From: Sediminibacterium sp.
GTDB taxonomy: Bacteria; Bacteroidota; Bacteroidia; Chitinophagales; Chitinophagaceae
Direction: 5' to 3'
DNA: 33,618 bases
Assembly: GCA_017983845.1 (NCBI GenBank)
Contig: JAGOAO010000003.1
Coordinates: 1-33,618, forward strand
The position numbers and the translations under genes are program-made. The notes under the pieces are model-generated. The model searched no databases, was not told the DNA's origin, and saw nothing but the letters and a program-made list of their open reading frames with translations. Below are positions 8,501 through 14,821 of the stretch, in pieces. How positions within the stretch are numbered: the stretch's first letter is position 1; each line of letters begins with the position of its first letter.

Positions 8501-8869
8501 AGTGGTTACAGTTACATCTTTTAATTTGTCAATCTTAGAAGATAAGATCACATCTACTCTAACTACATCACCTAAGGCAACATAGATGTCTTCTTTCTTT
8601 TCTGATTGATAGTTTACATAAGATACAGTAACGGCATAGGGTCCACCTGGTTGCACGTTACTTACATCAAATAAACCTGACTTTCTTGTTTGTGCATTGT
8701 ACACAGTACCAGTTGGAACGTGTAATACAGTAATAGTAGCACCGACAAGGACTTCACCATTGTCAGCTTTTACAGAACCGCTGATGCTACCAGTCGTGTT
8801 TTGAGCAAATGTCAAAACTGGTAATAATAGCATTGCAACTGCAAAATGTAGTAATTTTTTACTAAGCAT
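5597..8869 (-). CDS. TonB-dependent outer-membrane receptor, Oar-like, with carboxypeptidase-regulatory-like domain
   Basis: A 1090-residue outer-membrane active transporter driven by TonB/ExbBD. In order: a signal peptide (1-22, ending TFAQ); a carboxypeptidase-regulatory-like beta-sandwich at ~25-115 (GSISGSVKADNGEVLVGATI); a TonB plug domain at ~118-260 (DNLPTVGRNVQDFLRFSP, then FNSLYIDGAVNNDQFG); and a long 22-strand-type barrel rich in Asn, Tyr and Phe. The protein ends in GLRFKF, whose terminal Phe fits the Bam insertion signal. The domain order resembles Myxococcus Oar-type proteins rather than SusC, and no SusD gene lies beside it. The ligand is unknown. A terminator follows the gene, and a large dyad lies in the upstream gap, so it appears to be separately regulated. 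Confidence 0.93.
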   Translation of the reverse strand: MLSKKLLHFAVAMLLLPVLTFAQNTTGSISGSVKADNGEVLVGATITVLHVPTGTVYNAQTRKSGLFDVSNVQPGGPYAVTVSYVNYQSEKKEDIYVALGDVVRVDVILSSKIDKLKDVTVTTTRRGSDLSVRGGTQTIIGRDKLDNLPTVGRNVQDFLRFSPTAKFVGGNGDLAGVSIAGQNNRFNSLYIDGAVNNDQFGLSASGTNGGQTGVGPISIDAVDQFQVMVSPFDASIGNFTGGGINATTKGGTNKVTGTVYSFMQNQNLSGKTPTGAKEKAVKLNPFKAQTIGGSVGGAIVKNKLFYFVNFESIENERPQPFDISGYKGTSGKADIDKLVDFVQTKYGYNTGGYQDNAASTSAKRLATKIDWNVNKMNKFSLSYRYNETNSYATSASSSSRVNFYNNGVLYPNKTNSLSAELKSAFKNGSSNKFLFTYTDVMDDRNPIGAQFPRVTINDGAGQMIFGSEEFSTSNLLKQRNVNFLDYFKFNVNKHAFTVGVDYELSKSYNVFIRQNYGSYQFSSLSDFLAEKAPTRYDRSFSLLDQTTGDNTRAAAKFYTGRGSAFINDEFRYSDNLTFNYGVRADYTKFLSTPLADNYFNFNMPKNWDLQGARSGSMPDPKISISPRVGFTYKMPAENITIRGGFGMFTGRVPLVWPGGVYNNNGQSVGGISITNATDIAKYGIKFRPNPNGQYTAADLGLSTAAAKGQLDLIANDFKLPKLFRASLAIDKKLKDNWSVTVEGSVSKNINEIYYTRVDIKQPVGQLAGPDNRYIYDLKRVTFPAYQGLAAGINPYTGIFVIHNQPYYGRSGFAYNFTASIDKSWTDGFSFNAFYTYGSSFVTNEPTSSQNNSQWRYMETVNGRNNVQRSRSDFDLGHRVSAFVAKKFTYAKGALASTFSLVYNGQSGNPFSYVYATGPVRDQGTGETNDLIFIPTADQIKAMTFVTNSSYPLSADAQKAALESYIAQDNYLSKNRGKYAERNGGRLPFTNIIDVKFVQDFNVKLNNKKYQFQLTYDIFNFTNMLNRNWGRTYFMSNDQFAIIKYQGATGSTTPSYSFSPISNNTPWGISSSTSPSYSARWVSQLGLRFKF

Positions 8870-8962
8870 AGTTGTTGTTTTATTTAGTGATGCAAAGAAA
8901 CTAATATTCCTCCAAAACGATTTGTGTTTTTCTTAACATTTTAAGACAAATTCACATATCAG

Positions 8963-9000
8963 TTAATTATACATTATATAAAATTGTAATGTATAGTTAA
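8963..9000. repeat. 14-bp dyad in the phoH / TonB-receptor gap
   Basis: TTAATTATACATTA (8963-8976) and TAATGTATAGTTAA (8987-9000) are inverted copies with one G-T wobble, separated by ten bases. The dyad lies 94-131 bases upstream of the receptor start and about 44 bases after the phoH stop. Read on the minus strand it lacks a strong T-run, so it is a poor classical terminator. It may be an operator for a dimeric regulator of the receptor, a phoH 3'-end hairpin, or an AT-rich accident. Confidence 0.5.
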
Positions 9001-9043
9001 TTTTGATAATATTGTGTCTAAATCAATTCTTTATACAAGAAAA

Positions 9044-10024
9044 CTAACGGTGATAGGCATTTTCTGTTTCATTTTCACGTTCCTTGTCATAAGCTTTAAT
9101 GATGGCTTTGACCAACTTATGACGTACCACATCTTCCTCGTCTAGTTGAATATGTGCAATGCCTTCGATATTTTGTAAAATACGGACTGCTTTTTCTAAA
9201 CCACTTCTTTGGTTGCGTGGCAAATCTACTTGGGTAGGGTCGCCCGTGATGATGGCTTTTGCGTTGGCACCGATACGCGTTAAGAACATTTTTATTTGTA
9301 AATCATTCGCATTTTGTGACTCATCTAAAATAATAAAAGCATTGTCTAAAGTACGTCCACGCATATAAGCAAGTGGTGCAATTTCGATGGTCCTTGTAGA
9401 CATATAATAACCTAATTTGTCTGCAGGAATCATGTCATCTAATGCATCGTATAGAGGGCGTAAATAGGGATCAATTTTTTCTTTTAAATCACCAGGTAAA
9501 AAACCTAAACTTTCTCCAGCTTCAACAGCAGGTCTTGTAAGAATAATTTTTTTAACCAATTTGTTTTTCAATGCACGAACCGCTAAAGCAACTGCAGTAT
9601 AGGTTTTACCAGTACCTGCGGGTCCAATTGCAAAAACAATATCGTTTTTGTCTGCTGCTTGAACCATTTTTTTCTGGTTTGCAGTTCTTGCTCTTACTGA
9701 TTTTCCATTCGGTCCAAAAACCAATACTTCATTCGGATTTTGATCTACAAAATTGTCAATTACTTCGGCGTCGTCTCCGCCTAAAATTTGCTCGAAATAA
9801 TTTTCACTCAAATGTCCATTGCGTTCCATGTATTGAATAATCAATTCTATTTTTTCTTTTGCAATATCTATTTGTTCTGGTGCACCACTTAATTTGATTT
9901 GTGTTCCTCTAGATAAAATTTTAAGCAACGGAAATTTCTTTTTTAAAAGATCGAATTTATTATTGTTCACCCCAAAAAAATCAATTGGGTTAACAGATGC
10001 TAGATTGATGATGGTTTCAGTCAA
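9044..10024 (-). CDS. phoH: PhoH-like ATPase
   Basis: A 326-residue PhoH-family (YbeZ-like) cytoplasmic ATPase, linked in other bacteria to RNA metabolism together with the endonuclease YbeY. The N-terminal ~65 residues form a small KH-like segment (LKILSRGTQIKLSGAPEQID). The P-loop domain follows, with Walker A GPAGTGKT at 134-141, the IILTRPAVEAGESLGFLPGD segment, Walker B AFIILDESQNA, and the sensor-like ITGDPTQVDLP. All are intact and the length is normal. The start at 10024 gives MTETIINL, a plausible family N-terminus. The gene is followed by the receptor gene after a 174-base gap holding a dyad. Confidence 0.95.
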   Translation of the reverse strand: MTETIINLASVNPIDFFGVNNNKFDLLKKKFPLLKILSRGTQIKLSGAPEQIDIAKEKIELIIQYMERNGHLSENYFEQILGGDDAEVIDNFVDQNPNEVLVFGPNGKSVRARTANQKKMVQAADKNDIVFAIGPAGTGKTYTAVALAVRALKNKLVKKIILTRPAVEAGESLGFLPGDLKEKIDPYLRPLYDALDDMIPADKLGYYMSTRTIEIAPLAYMRGRTLDNAFIILDESQNANDLQIKMFLTRIGANAKAIITGDPTQVDLPRNQRSGLEKAVRILQNIEGIAHIQLDEEDVVRHKLVKAIIKAYDKERENETENAYHR

Positions 10025-10082
10025 GGTAGTAGTTTTATAGGTTTTGTAGATGTGTCTATCTGCTTAACACAATTTAACACCC

Positions 10083-10101
10083 ACTTGTTCAAAAAACAAG
10101 T
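10083..10101. repeat. Short hairpin between rpe and phoH
   Basis: ACTTGTT (10083-10089) and AACAAGT (10095-10101) can pair around a five-base loop. The hairpin is 47-65 bases beyond the rpe stop on the minus strand. No T-tract follows on that strand, so it is not a convincing terminator. The rest of the 123-base gap is AT-rich and shows nothing else I can identify. Confidence 0.35.
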
Positions 10102-10147
10102 CAAACATGTACACAATATGTGGATTACTTAATGCCTCAATAGGGGC

Positions 10148-10795
10148 TTAACAATTTCTTAAACTCGCAATCATTTGGATGGGGTCGGTTGCTTTAAACA
10201 CAGTCGTTCCTGCTACTAAAACATCCGCACCTGCAGCAACTAATTTAGCCGCATTGTCTAAAGTGACACCGCCATCAATTTCGATTAAAGTAGATGCGTT
10301 GTTTTGCACAATCAATTGTTTTAACGCTTTTACTTTTTCGTAGGTATGTTCAATGAATTTTTGTCCTCCAAAACCAGGATTCACGCTCATGATACATACC
10401 ACGTCAATGTCAAAAATAATATCCTTTAAAACTTCAATAGGTGTATGTGGATTCAATGCCACACCAGCTTTCATGCCCTGTGCTTTAATTTGTTGCAATG
10501 TGCTATGTAAGTGTGGACATGCTTCGTAGTGCACTGTTAAAATAGTGGCACCAGCTTGTTTAAATGCAGTAATATATTTTTCGGGCTGAACAATCATCAA
10601 GTGCACATCCATTTCTTTAGTGGTTGTTTTTTTGATTTGTTCAATGATGGGTAAACCGTAGCTAATATTGGGTACAAAAACACCATCCATCACATCTAAG
10701 TGAAACCATTCTGCTTCTGAAGCATTTAACATGCTACATGCATTTCCAAGTGCTAAAAAATCTGCAGCTAATAAAGAGGGTGCGATGATGGCCAT
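10148..10795 (-). CDS. rpe: Ribulose-phosphate 3-epimerase
   Basis: Interconverts ribulose 5-phosphate and xylulose 5-phosphate in the non-oxidative pentose phosphate pathway. The TIM-barrel landmarks are all present: IAPSLLAADF (3-12), FHLDVMDGVFVPNISYG with the metal/catalytic Asp, MDVHLMIVQP with the metal His, VNPGFGGQKF (phosphate loop), IEIDGGV with the second catalytic Asp, and ADVLVAGTTVF near the C-terminus. The 215-residue length is standard. It is divergent from the PD40 gene, with about 140 bases between the two starts. Confidence 0.97.
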   Translation of the reverse strand: MAIIAPSLLAADFLALGNACSMLNASEAEWFHLDVMDGVFVPNISYGLPIIEQIKKTTTKEMDVHLMIVQPEKYITAFKQAGATILTVHYEACPHLHSTLQQIKAQGMKAGVALNPHTPIEVLKDIIFDIDVVCIMSVNPGFGGQKFIEHTYEKVKALKQLIVQNNASTLIEIDGGVTLDNAAKLVAAGADVLVAGTTVFKATDPIQMIASLRNC

Positions 10796-10909
10796 AATAC
10801 TATTTTGATCAAAGTTCTCGAATTTTCAGTGAACTGTCATTTTTTCGTCAAAAAAAATTTGAAATCCCCCGATTCTTCCACATCAGCTGTATTTATTACA
10901 TAGATGCAC

Positions 10910-10917
10910 TATTTTTG
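10910..10917 (+). promoter_or_regulatory. Putative -7 element for the PD40 protein gene
   Basis: TATTTTTG matches TAnnTTTG and ends 18 bases before the ATG, giving a leader of roughly 12 bases. No good -33 TTG lies 19 bases upstream, so confidence is moderate. Confidence 0.42.
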
Positions 10918-10935
10918 CGCCCAATCTAAAAAGCT

Positions 10936-12003
10936 ATGAAAAATTACATCCATTTACTTGCTGCCTTATTGTTAAGCAGTAGTGTTTTTGCACAAAATGA
11001 TACCGTTCAATTTGAAGGTGAAACACATTTTAAAAATGTGCAACAATTGACATTCGGCGGGGACAATGCAGAAGCTTATTGGAGCTTTGATAGCAAAAAA
11101 ATTATTTTCCAAAAAACGAATCCAAAAGAAGGGATTGTTTGTGATCAAATTTTTATGGGTCAACTTCCATTGAATGGGGTAGATCCATTTAAATATAAAT
11201 TAGTGAGCACAGGAAAAGGTAGAACGACTTGTGCTTATTTCATGAAAGATGGTAAACACATTATCTATGCATCCACCCATGAAGGTAGCGCAGACTGTCC
11301 GCCTCCAGTGGATCGTGCGAAGTATGGCAATAAATATATCTGGCCATTATACAATACCTATGACATTTTTATGGCGGATACCAATGGCAATGTGATTAAA
11401 AAATTAACGACTGCTAAAGGGTATGATGCAGAAGCCACTTTATCTTATGATGGAAAGAAAATGATTTATTGCAGTGATAAAGACGGCGATTTGGATTTAT
11501 ATGTGATGGATATTGCTACCGGCAAAGAAAAGAAAGTCACCCATGCGTTAGGGTATGATGGTGGTGCATGGTTTAGCCCGGACGGTAAAAAAATTGTCTG
11601 GAGAGCGAGTCGTCCAAAAACAGCAGCAGAAGTGGAAGAATATTCAAGTCTCTTAAAGGAGGGGCTAGTAGCCCCAACCAATATGGAAGTTTGGGTGGCG
11701 AATGTGGATGGGTCCGATGCAAAACAAATCACCCACTTAGGTCAAGCCAATTGGGCGCCGAATTTTACCCCAGATGGCAAGCAAATCATTTTCTGCAGTA
11801 ACCATGAATATAAAAGAGGATTCCCTTTTAATATGTACTTGATCAATCTAGACGGAACTGGCTTGGTTAAAATAAGTAGAGATAAAGGCTTTGATGCTTT
11901 TCCCATGTTTAGCCCAGATGGCAAAAAAATCATCTTCGCTTCTAATAGGAATAATAAAGGCACCAGAGATACCAATTTATTCGTCGCTGACTGGGTGTAC
12001 TAA
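10936..12003 (+). CDS. Secreted TolB-like PD40 beta-propeller protein
   Basis: A 355-residue exported protein with a signal peptide (1-19, ending SVFAQ) followed by WD40-like PD40 repeats that should close a beta-propeller. Repeats are marked by the recurring pattern of a Ser/Thr-Pro/Tyr-Asp-Gly-Lys turn and an I-[IVW]-F/Y strand: SYDGKKMIYCSDKDGD, then FSPDGKKIVWRAS, then FTPDGKQIIFCSN, then FSPDGKKIIFASN. The propeller resembles TolB without TolB's N-terminal domain. No catalytic domain is attached, so it is probably a binding or scaffolding protein of the periplasm or cell surface; the ligand is unknown. It is followed after 43 bases by the four-helix membrane protein. Confidence 0.88.
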   Translation: MKNYIHLLAALLLSSSVFAQNDTVQFEGETHFKNVQQLTFGGDNAEAYWSFDSKKIIFQKTNPKEGIVCDQIFMGQLPLNGVDPFKYKLVSTGKGRTTCAYFMKDGKHIIYASTHEGSADCPPPVDRAKYGNKYIWPLYNTYDIFMADTNGNVIKKLTTAKGYDAEATLSYDGKKMIYCSDKDGDLDLYVMDIATGKEKKVTHALGYDGGAWFSPDGKKIVWRASRPKTAAEVEEYSSLLKEGLVAPTNMEVWVANVDGSDAKQITHLGQANWAPNFTPDGKQIIFCSNHEYKRGFPFNMYLINLDGTGLVKISRDKGFDAFPMFSPDGKKIIFASNRNNKGTRDTNLFVADWVY

Positions 12004-12046
12004 GTACTTTAAAATTAATTGATTACTTTAGCGACAAATTAAGACT

Positions 12047-12484
12047 ATGTATAACGGACTTTTACATTTACACAGTACTTTAAGATGGGTCGTGTTGATT
12101 GCCTTACTTATTAGTATTTACAAGTTATTTACCCAAAAGGATGCCTTAAAGACAAGCAGAACACTATTGATGAGTGCCCATGCAAGTTTATTAGTAGGTT
12201 TATACCAATACATTACTGGACCTTTAGGGATTAAAATGATCCAATCTGCTGGAATGGGGGCAACCATGAAAGATGCAGCAAGCCGTTTTTGGGCAGTGGA
12301 ACATATTTTCTCGATGCTTTTAGCGATTGCTTTAATCACCATTGGCCATGTGAAATATAAGAAAACATTAAAACCAGGTCCAACACGTATTTTGTATGTG
12401 ATTGCGTTGATTTTAATCCTTTTGGCGATGCCTTGGCCTTTTAGAGCAGGTATTGGCCGACCTCTTTTCCCAGGAATGGGTTAA
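12047..12484 (+). CDS. Conserved small four-helix membrane protein
   Basis: A 145-residue protein with four predicted transmembrane helices, at ~13-25, ~42-60, ~84-103 and ~112-130. It opens with LLHLHSTLRWVVL and holds a second His cluster near FWAVEHIFSMLLAIALITIGH; the C-terminus is PWPFRAGIGRPLFPGMG. Related Bacteroidota proteins are often labelled 'cytochrome b' in annotation. The paired His residues in helices could suit haem, but that role is unproven here and I would not rely on the label. It sits between the PD40 gene and a strong terminator and is probably the last gene of that short unit. Confidence 0.78.
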   Translation: MYNGLLHLHSTLRWVVLIALLISIYKLFTQKDALKTSRTLLMSAHASLLVGLYQYITGPLGIKMIQSAGMGATMKDAASRFWAVEHIFSMLLAIALITIGHVKYKKTLKPGPTRILYVIALILILLAMPWPFRAGIGRPLFPGMG

Positions 12485-12521
12485 GCGTACAAAATTAAAA
12501 CATTGATTTTCAATACATTAG

Positions 12522-12547
12522 AAAGGAGAAGTCCAACTTCTCCTTTT
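12522..12547 (+). terminator. Rho-independent terminator before infA
   Basis: An 11-bp perfect stem, AAAGGAGAAGT with ACTTCTCCTTT, around the loop CCA, followed by an AT-rich T-containing tail (TATTTTAG). It closes the PD40/membrane-protein unit and separates it from infA. Confidence 0.8.
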
Positions 12548-12580
12548 ATTTTAGCCTTTTTAGAAGAATTAACCGGGATT

Positions 12581-12612
12581 TTTTCATAATTCCATTCATT
12601 TCCATATCTTTG
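12581..12612 (+). promoter_or_regulatory. Putative infA / alpha-operon promoter
   Basis: The -7 element TATCTTTG (12605-12612) lies 16 bases before the infA ATG. A TTTTC tract at 12581-12585 stands about 19-20 bases upstream as a degenerate -33. It follows the preceding terminator directly and would be the main promoter of the ribosomal cluster. Confidence 0.52.
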
Positions 12613-12628
12613 CAACCCCAAAATAAGT

Positions 12629-12847
12629 ATGTCAAAACAACCGCTGATTAAACAAGATGGAGTAATTATTGAAGCACTGAGCAATGCTATGTTCAGAGTT
12701 AAGCTTGAAAATGGTCACGAAATCTTAGCAACAATTTCTGGAAAGATGCGTATGCACTATATCAGAATTTTGCCAGGAGATAAAGTAGGTGTGGAGATGA
12801 GTCCATATGACTTAACAAGGGGAAGAATTATTTTCAGACATAAATAA
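12629..12847 (+). CDS. infA: Translation initiation factor IF-1
   Basis: A 72-residue S1/OB-fold protein that binds the ribosomal A site during initiation. It is full length and colinear with known IF-1 proteins: [21 protein letters not shown], then [19 protein letters not shown], then [17 protein letters not shown]. It is the first gene of the infA-rpmJ-rpsM-rpsK-rpsD-rpoA-rplQ cluster and has a likely promoter 16 bases ahead of its ATG. secY and map, its usual upstream neighbours, are absent. Confidence 0.98.
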   Translation: MSKQPLIKQDGVIIEALSNAMFRVKLENGHEILATISGKMRMHYIRILPGDKVGVEMSPYDLTRGRIIFRHK

Positions 12848-12912
12848 AACTGAAAGTTTTTCTACAAAAAAGCGTTTAAAAACATTAGGAATAAATATTT
12901 AAAAACAAAAAG

Positions 12913-13029
12913 ATGAAAGTTAGAGCATCTATCAAAAAACGTAGTGCAGATTGCAAGATCGTTAAGCGTAAGGGCGTATTATTTGTGATTAACAAAAAGA
13001 ATCCTCGCTTTAAGCAAAGACAAGGATAG
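12913..13029 (+). CDS. rpmJ: Ribosomal protein L36 (zinc-free type)
   Basis: A 38-residue ORF beginning [15 protein letters not shown] and ending NPRFKQRQG, in the conserved place between infA and rpsM. The canonical zinc ribbon of L36 uses three Cys and one His. Here only Cys14 is left and the other positions are not metal ligands, so this is the 'C-minus' form that folds without zinc. Start and stop are unambiguous. Confidence 0.96.
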   Translation: MKVRASIKKRSADCKIVKRKGVLFVINKKNPRFKQRQG

Positions 13030-13033
13030 TAAG

Positions 13034-13055
13034 ACTTTGGCGGAGACGCTTAAGT
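13034..13055 (+). repeat. GNRA-capped hairpin in the rpmJ-rpsM gap
   Basis: ACTTTGGCG and CGCTTAAGT pair around the tetraloop GAGA (13043-13046). There are eight pairs including one G-U, with one T-T mismatch. It lies 4 bases after the rpmJ stop and 44 bases before the rpsM ATG. There is no strong T-tract, so RNA processing, stability or translational control is more likely than termination. Confidence 0.55.
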
Positions 13056-13099
13056 TTTAAACAAAAACAAAAATTAAACAAAAAAACAAGTTTTAGCAT

Positions 13100-13480
13100 A
13101 TGGCACGTATTGCCGGTATAGACTTACCAAAAAACAAAAGAGGAGAAATTGGATTACAGTACATTTTCGGTATTGGACATTCTACTGCTCGTTACATTTT
13201 AGATAAAGCAAACATCAGTTACGATAAAAAAGTAAATGAGTGGAATGACGAAGAGCAAACTGCTATTCGTAATATCATCAATGCTGAATTCAAAGTAGAA
13301 GGTGCTTTACGTAGTGAAGTTTCTATGAGCATTAAGCGTTTGTTAGATATCGCTTGTTACCGTGGATTGCGTCACAGAAAAGGTTTACCTGTTCGTGGCC
13401 AACGTACTAAGACGAACTCACGTACTCGTAAGGGTAAGCGTAAGACAGTTGCTGGTAAGAAGAAAGTAGCTAAGAAATAA
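13100..13480 (+). CDS. rpsM: Ribosomal protein S13
   Basis: A 126-residue S13 of the 30S head, contacting the P-site tRNA and 5S/L5 bridge. The start [20 protein letters not shown], the helix-turn [11 protein letters not shown], the [25 protein letters not shown] segment and the Lys-rich C-terminal tail are all standard. It is followed by an unusually long 182-base gap containing two UUCG hairpins. Confidence 0.98.
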   Translation: MARIAGIDLPKNKRGEIGLQYIFGIGHSTARYILDKANISYDKKVNEWNDEEQTAIRNIINAEFKVEGALRSEVSMSIKRLLDIACYRGLRHRKGLPVRGQRTKTNSRTRKGKRKTVAGKKKVAKK

Positions 13481-13490
13481 TCATACATAG

Positions 13491-13518
13491 GGTAGTCGCT
13501 TCGGTGACTACCTTTTGT
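13491..13518 (+). terminator. UUCG hairpin with T-tract after rpsM (possible attenuator)
   Basis: GGTAGTCGC, loop TTCG... specifically the stem GGTAGTC-G-C closed by the very stable C(UUCG)G loop and returning as G-T-GACTACC (13491-13512), with nine pairs including one G-U. It is followed by TTTTGTT. This has the form of a rho-independent terminator inside the operon, so it could lower expression of the downstream genes or mark a processing site. Confidence 0.62.
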
Positions 13519-13576
13519 TATATAAATCCGAATAAAATTAGATCCTACACAATTGTATAGGGGAGATTTACTCGGT

Positions 13577-13592
13577 TTCCGCTTCGGCGGAA
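13577..13592 (+). repeat. Second UUCG hairpin upstream of rpsK
   Basis: A perfect six-pair stem TTCCGC / GCGGAA around the TTCG tetraloop. It lies about 70 bases before the rpsK ATG and 64 bases after the first UUCG hairpin. No T-run follows, so it looks like a leader structure or stabilising element and not a terminator. The remaining part of the 182-base gap shows no other recognisable element. Confidence 0.6.
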
Positions 13593-13662
13593 TTTCAATT
13601 TAAATAACCCGCTCTTTTTTACAGGTAAATTTTACAAGTAGAAAGGGCACACCTCAAACAAA

Positions 13663-14073
13663 ATGGCAAAACCAAACAAAGCACAGAACAGTGCAAAGGC
13701 AGCTGCAAAGAAGAGAGTCGTTAAAGTAGACGCTTCTGGAGAAGTACGTATCAGCGCAACATTCAACAATTTAATTATTGCTTTCACGAACAAAGCAGGT
13801 CAAGTGATCAGCTGGAGTAGTGCAGGTAAAATGGGCTTTAGAGGTTCTAAAAAGAACACTCCATACGCAGCTCAAATGGCAGCAGCAGACGCAGCGAAAG
13901 TGGCATTAGATGCTGGTGTTAAAAGAGTAGAAGTATTTGTTAAAGGTCCAGGTTCTGGTAGAGAAGGTGCGATCCGTTCTATCTCTCAATCTGGTATCGA
14001 AGTGATTTCTATCCGTGACGTAACGCCTATGCCACATAACGGATGTCGTCCTCCAAAACAAAGAAGAGTATAA
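13663..14073 (+). CDS. rpsK: Ribosomal protein S11
   Basis: A 136-residue S11 of the 30S platform near the E site. Core blocks are [28 protein letters not shown], then [13 protein letters not shown], then [18 protein letters not shown], and the invariant C-terminus [16 protein letters not shown]. The N-terminal ~20 residues are a Lys/Ala-rich extension. A long-stemmed hairpin lies in the gap before rpsD. Confidence 0.98.
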   Translation: MAKPNKAQNSAKAAAKKRVVKVDASGEVRISATFNNLIIAFTNKAGQVISWSSAGKMGFRGSKKNTPYAAQMAAADAAKVALDAGVKRVEVFVKGPGSGREGAIRSISQSGIEVISIRDVTPMPHNGCRPPKQRRV

Positions 14074-14107
14074 TTATTCCGATTTATTTTAACTATTTAT
14101 AAACCAG

Positions 14108-14146
14108 GATGCATCATTGATTTTAGATTTTTACTGATGATGCGTC
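14108..14146 (+). repeat. Long-stem hairpin in the rpsK-rpsD gap
   Basis: GATGCATCAT (14108-14117) pairs with ATGATGCGTC (14137-14146), ten pairs with one G-U, around a 19-base loop. It ends 31 bases before the rpsD start. Because S4 is an autogenous regulator in E. coli and Bacillus, a structure just ahead of rpsD is a candidate S4-binding site, but this is inference from position only. Confidence 0.55.
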
Positions 14147-14177
14147 GACATTAAAAAATCAAAAAAACAGCAACATT

Positions 14178-14783
14178 ATGGCACGTTACACAGGCCCCAA
14201 AACAAAGATTTCCCGCATTTTCGGCGAACCAATTTTAGGTAACGCAAAATGGTTGGGTAAAAACAGCAACCCTCCAGGACAACACGGTGCACAACGCAAG
14301 CGTAAGCAATTAGGCGAGTATGCATTACAGTTAAGAGAGAAGCAAAAAGCAAAGTATACTTATGGCGTTTTAGAGCGTCAATTCCGTAAGACTTTTGAAG
14401 AAGCATCTCGTTTGAAAGGTGTTACTGGTGAAAACTTGATCAAGTTATTAGAATCTCGTTTAGACAATACAATTTTCAGAATGGGATTGGCTGCTAGCCG
14501 TCCTGAAGCACGTCAATTAGTTGCACATAAGCACATCGCTGTAAATGGTGATGTAACGAATGTGCCTTCTTATACATGTCGTCCAGGTGATATCATCACT
14601 TACCGTCCTAAGAGTGCTCATAATTCTTCTATCGTTAGCAAGCAACGTGCTAGAAACACTAAGTTTAGCTGGGTAGATTGGAATGAGAACGAGAACAAAG
14701 GTACTTTCATTGCTATGCCAGAGCGCGAAGCAGTTCCTGAGAATATCAAGGAGCAATTGATTGTAGAATTGTACTCTAAATAG
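14178..14783 (+). CDS. rpsD: Ribosomal protein S4 (zinc-free type)
   Basis: A 201-residue S4, a primary 16S rRNA-binding protein that nucleates 30S assembly and often represses its own operon. It starts MARYTGPKTKISRIFG. The N-terminal domain contains NPPGQHGAQRKRKQLGEY; the S4 RNA-binding domain is at ~93-150 (SRLDNTIFRMGLAASRPEARQ, then HIAVNGDVTN). The Cys residues of the zinc-binding S4 form are absent from the N-terminus, so this is the C-minus type. Long antisense reading frames over the gene are shadows. Confidence 0.98.
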   Translation: MARYTGPKTKISRIFGEPILGNAKWLGKNSNPPGQHGAQRKRKQLGEYALQLREKQKAKYTYGVLERQFRKTFEEASRLKGVTGENLIKLLESRLDNTIFRMGLAASRPEARQLVAHKHIAVNGDVTNVPSYTCRPGDIITYRPKSAHNSSIVSKQRARNTKFSWVDWNENENKGTFIAMPEREAVPENIKEQLIVELYSK

Positions 14784-14803
14784 TAGGTAGCACTTAACAA
14801 AAT

Positions 14804-14821
14804 TGCTTTCTAAGGAAAGCA
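14804..14821 (+). repeat. Hairpin in the rpsD-rpoA gap
   Basis: A perfect seven-pair stem TGCTTTC / GAAAGCA around loop TAAG, followed by an A-rich stretch leading to the rpoA ATG. It is about 22 bases before the start codon. There is no T-run, so this is not a terminator. Confidence 0.5.

Noticed and set aside
9571..9840. An 89-residue plus-strand frame inside phoH.
   Set aside because: It is composed of low-information Gln/Leu/Phe-rich sequence antisense to a conserved ATPase gene.
12481..12684. A 67-residue minus-strand frame spanning the terminator and infA start.
   Set aside because: It runs across a terminator, promoter and IF-1 coding sequence and has no protein-like pattern.
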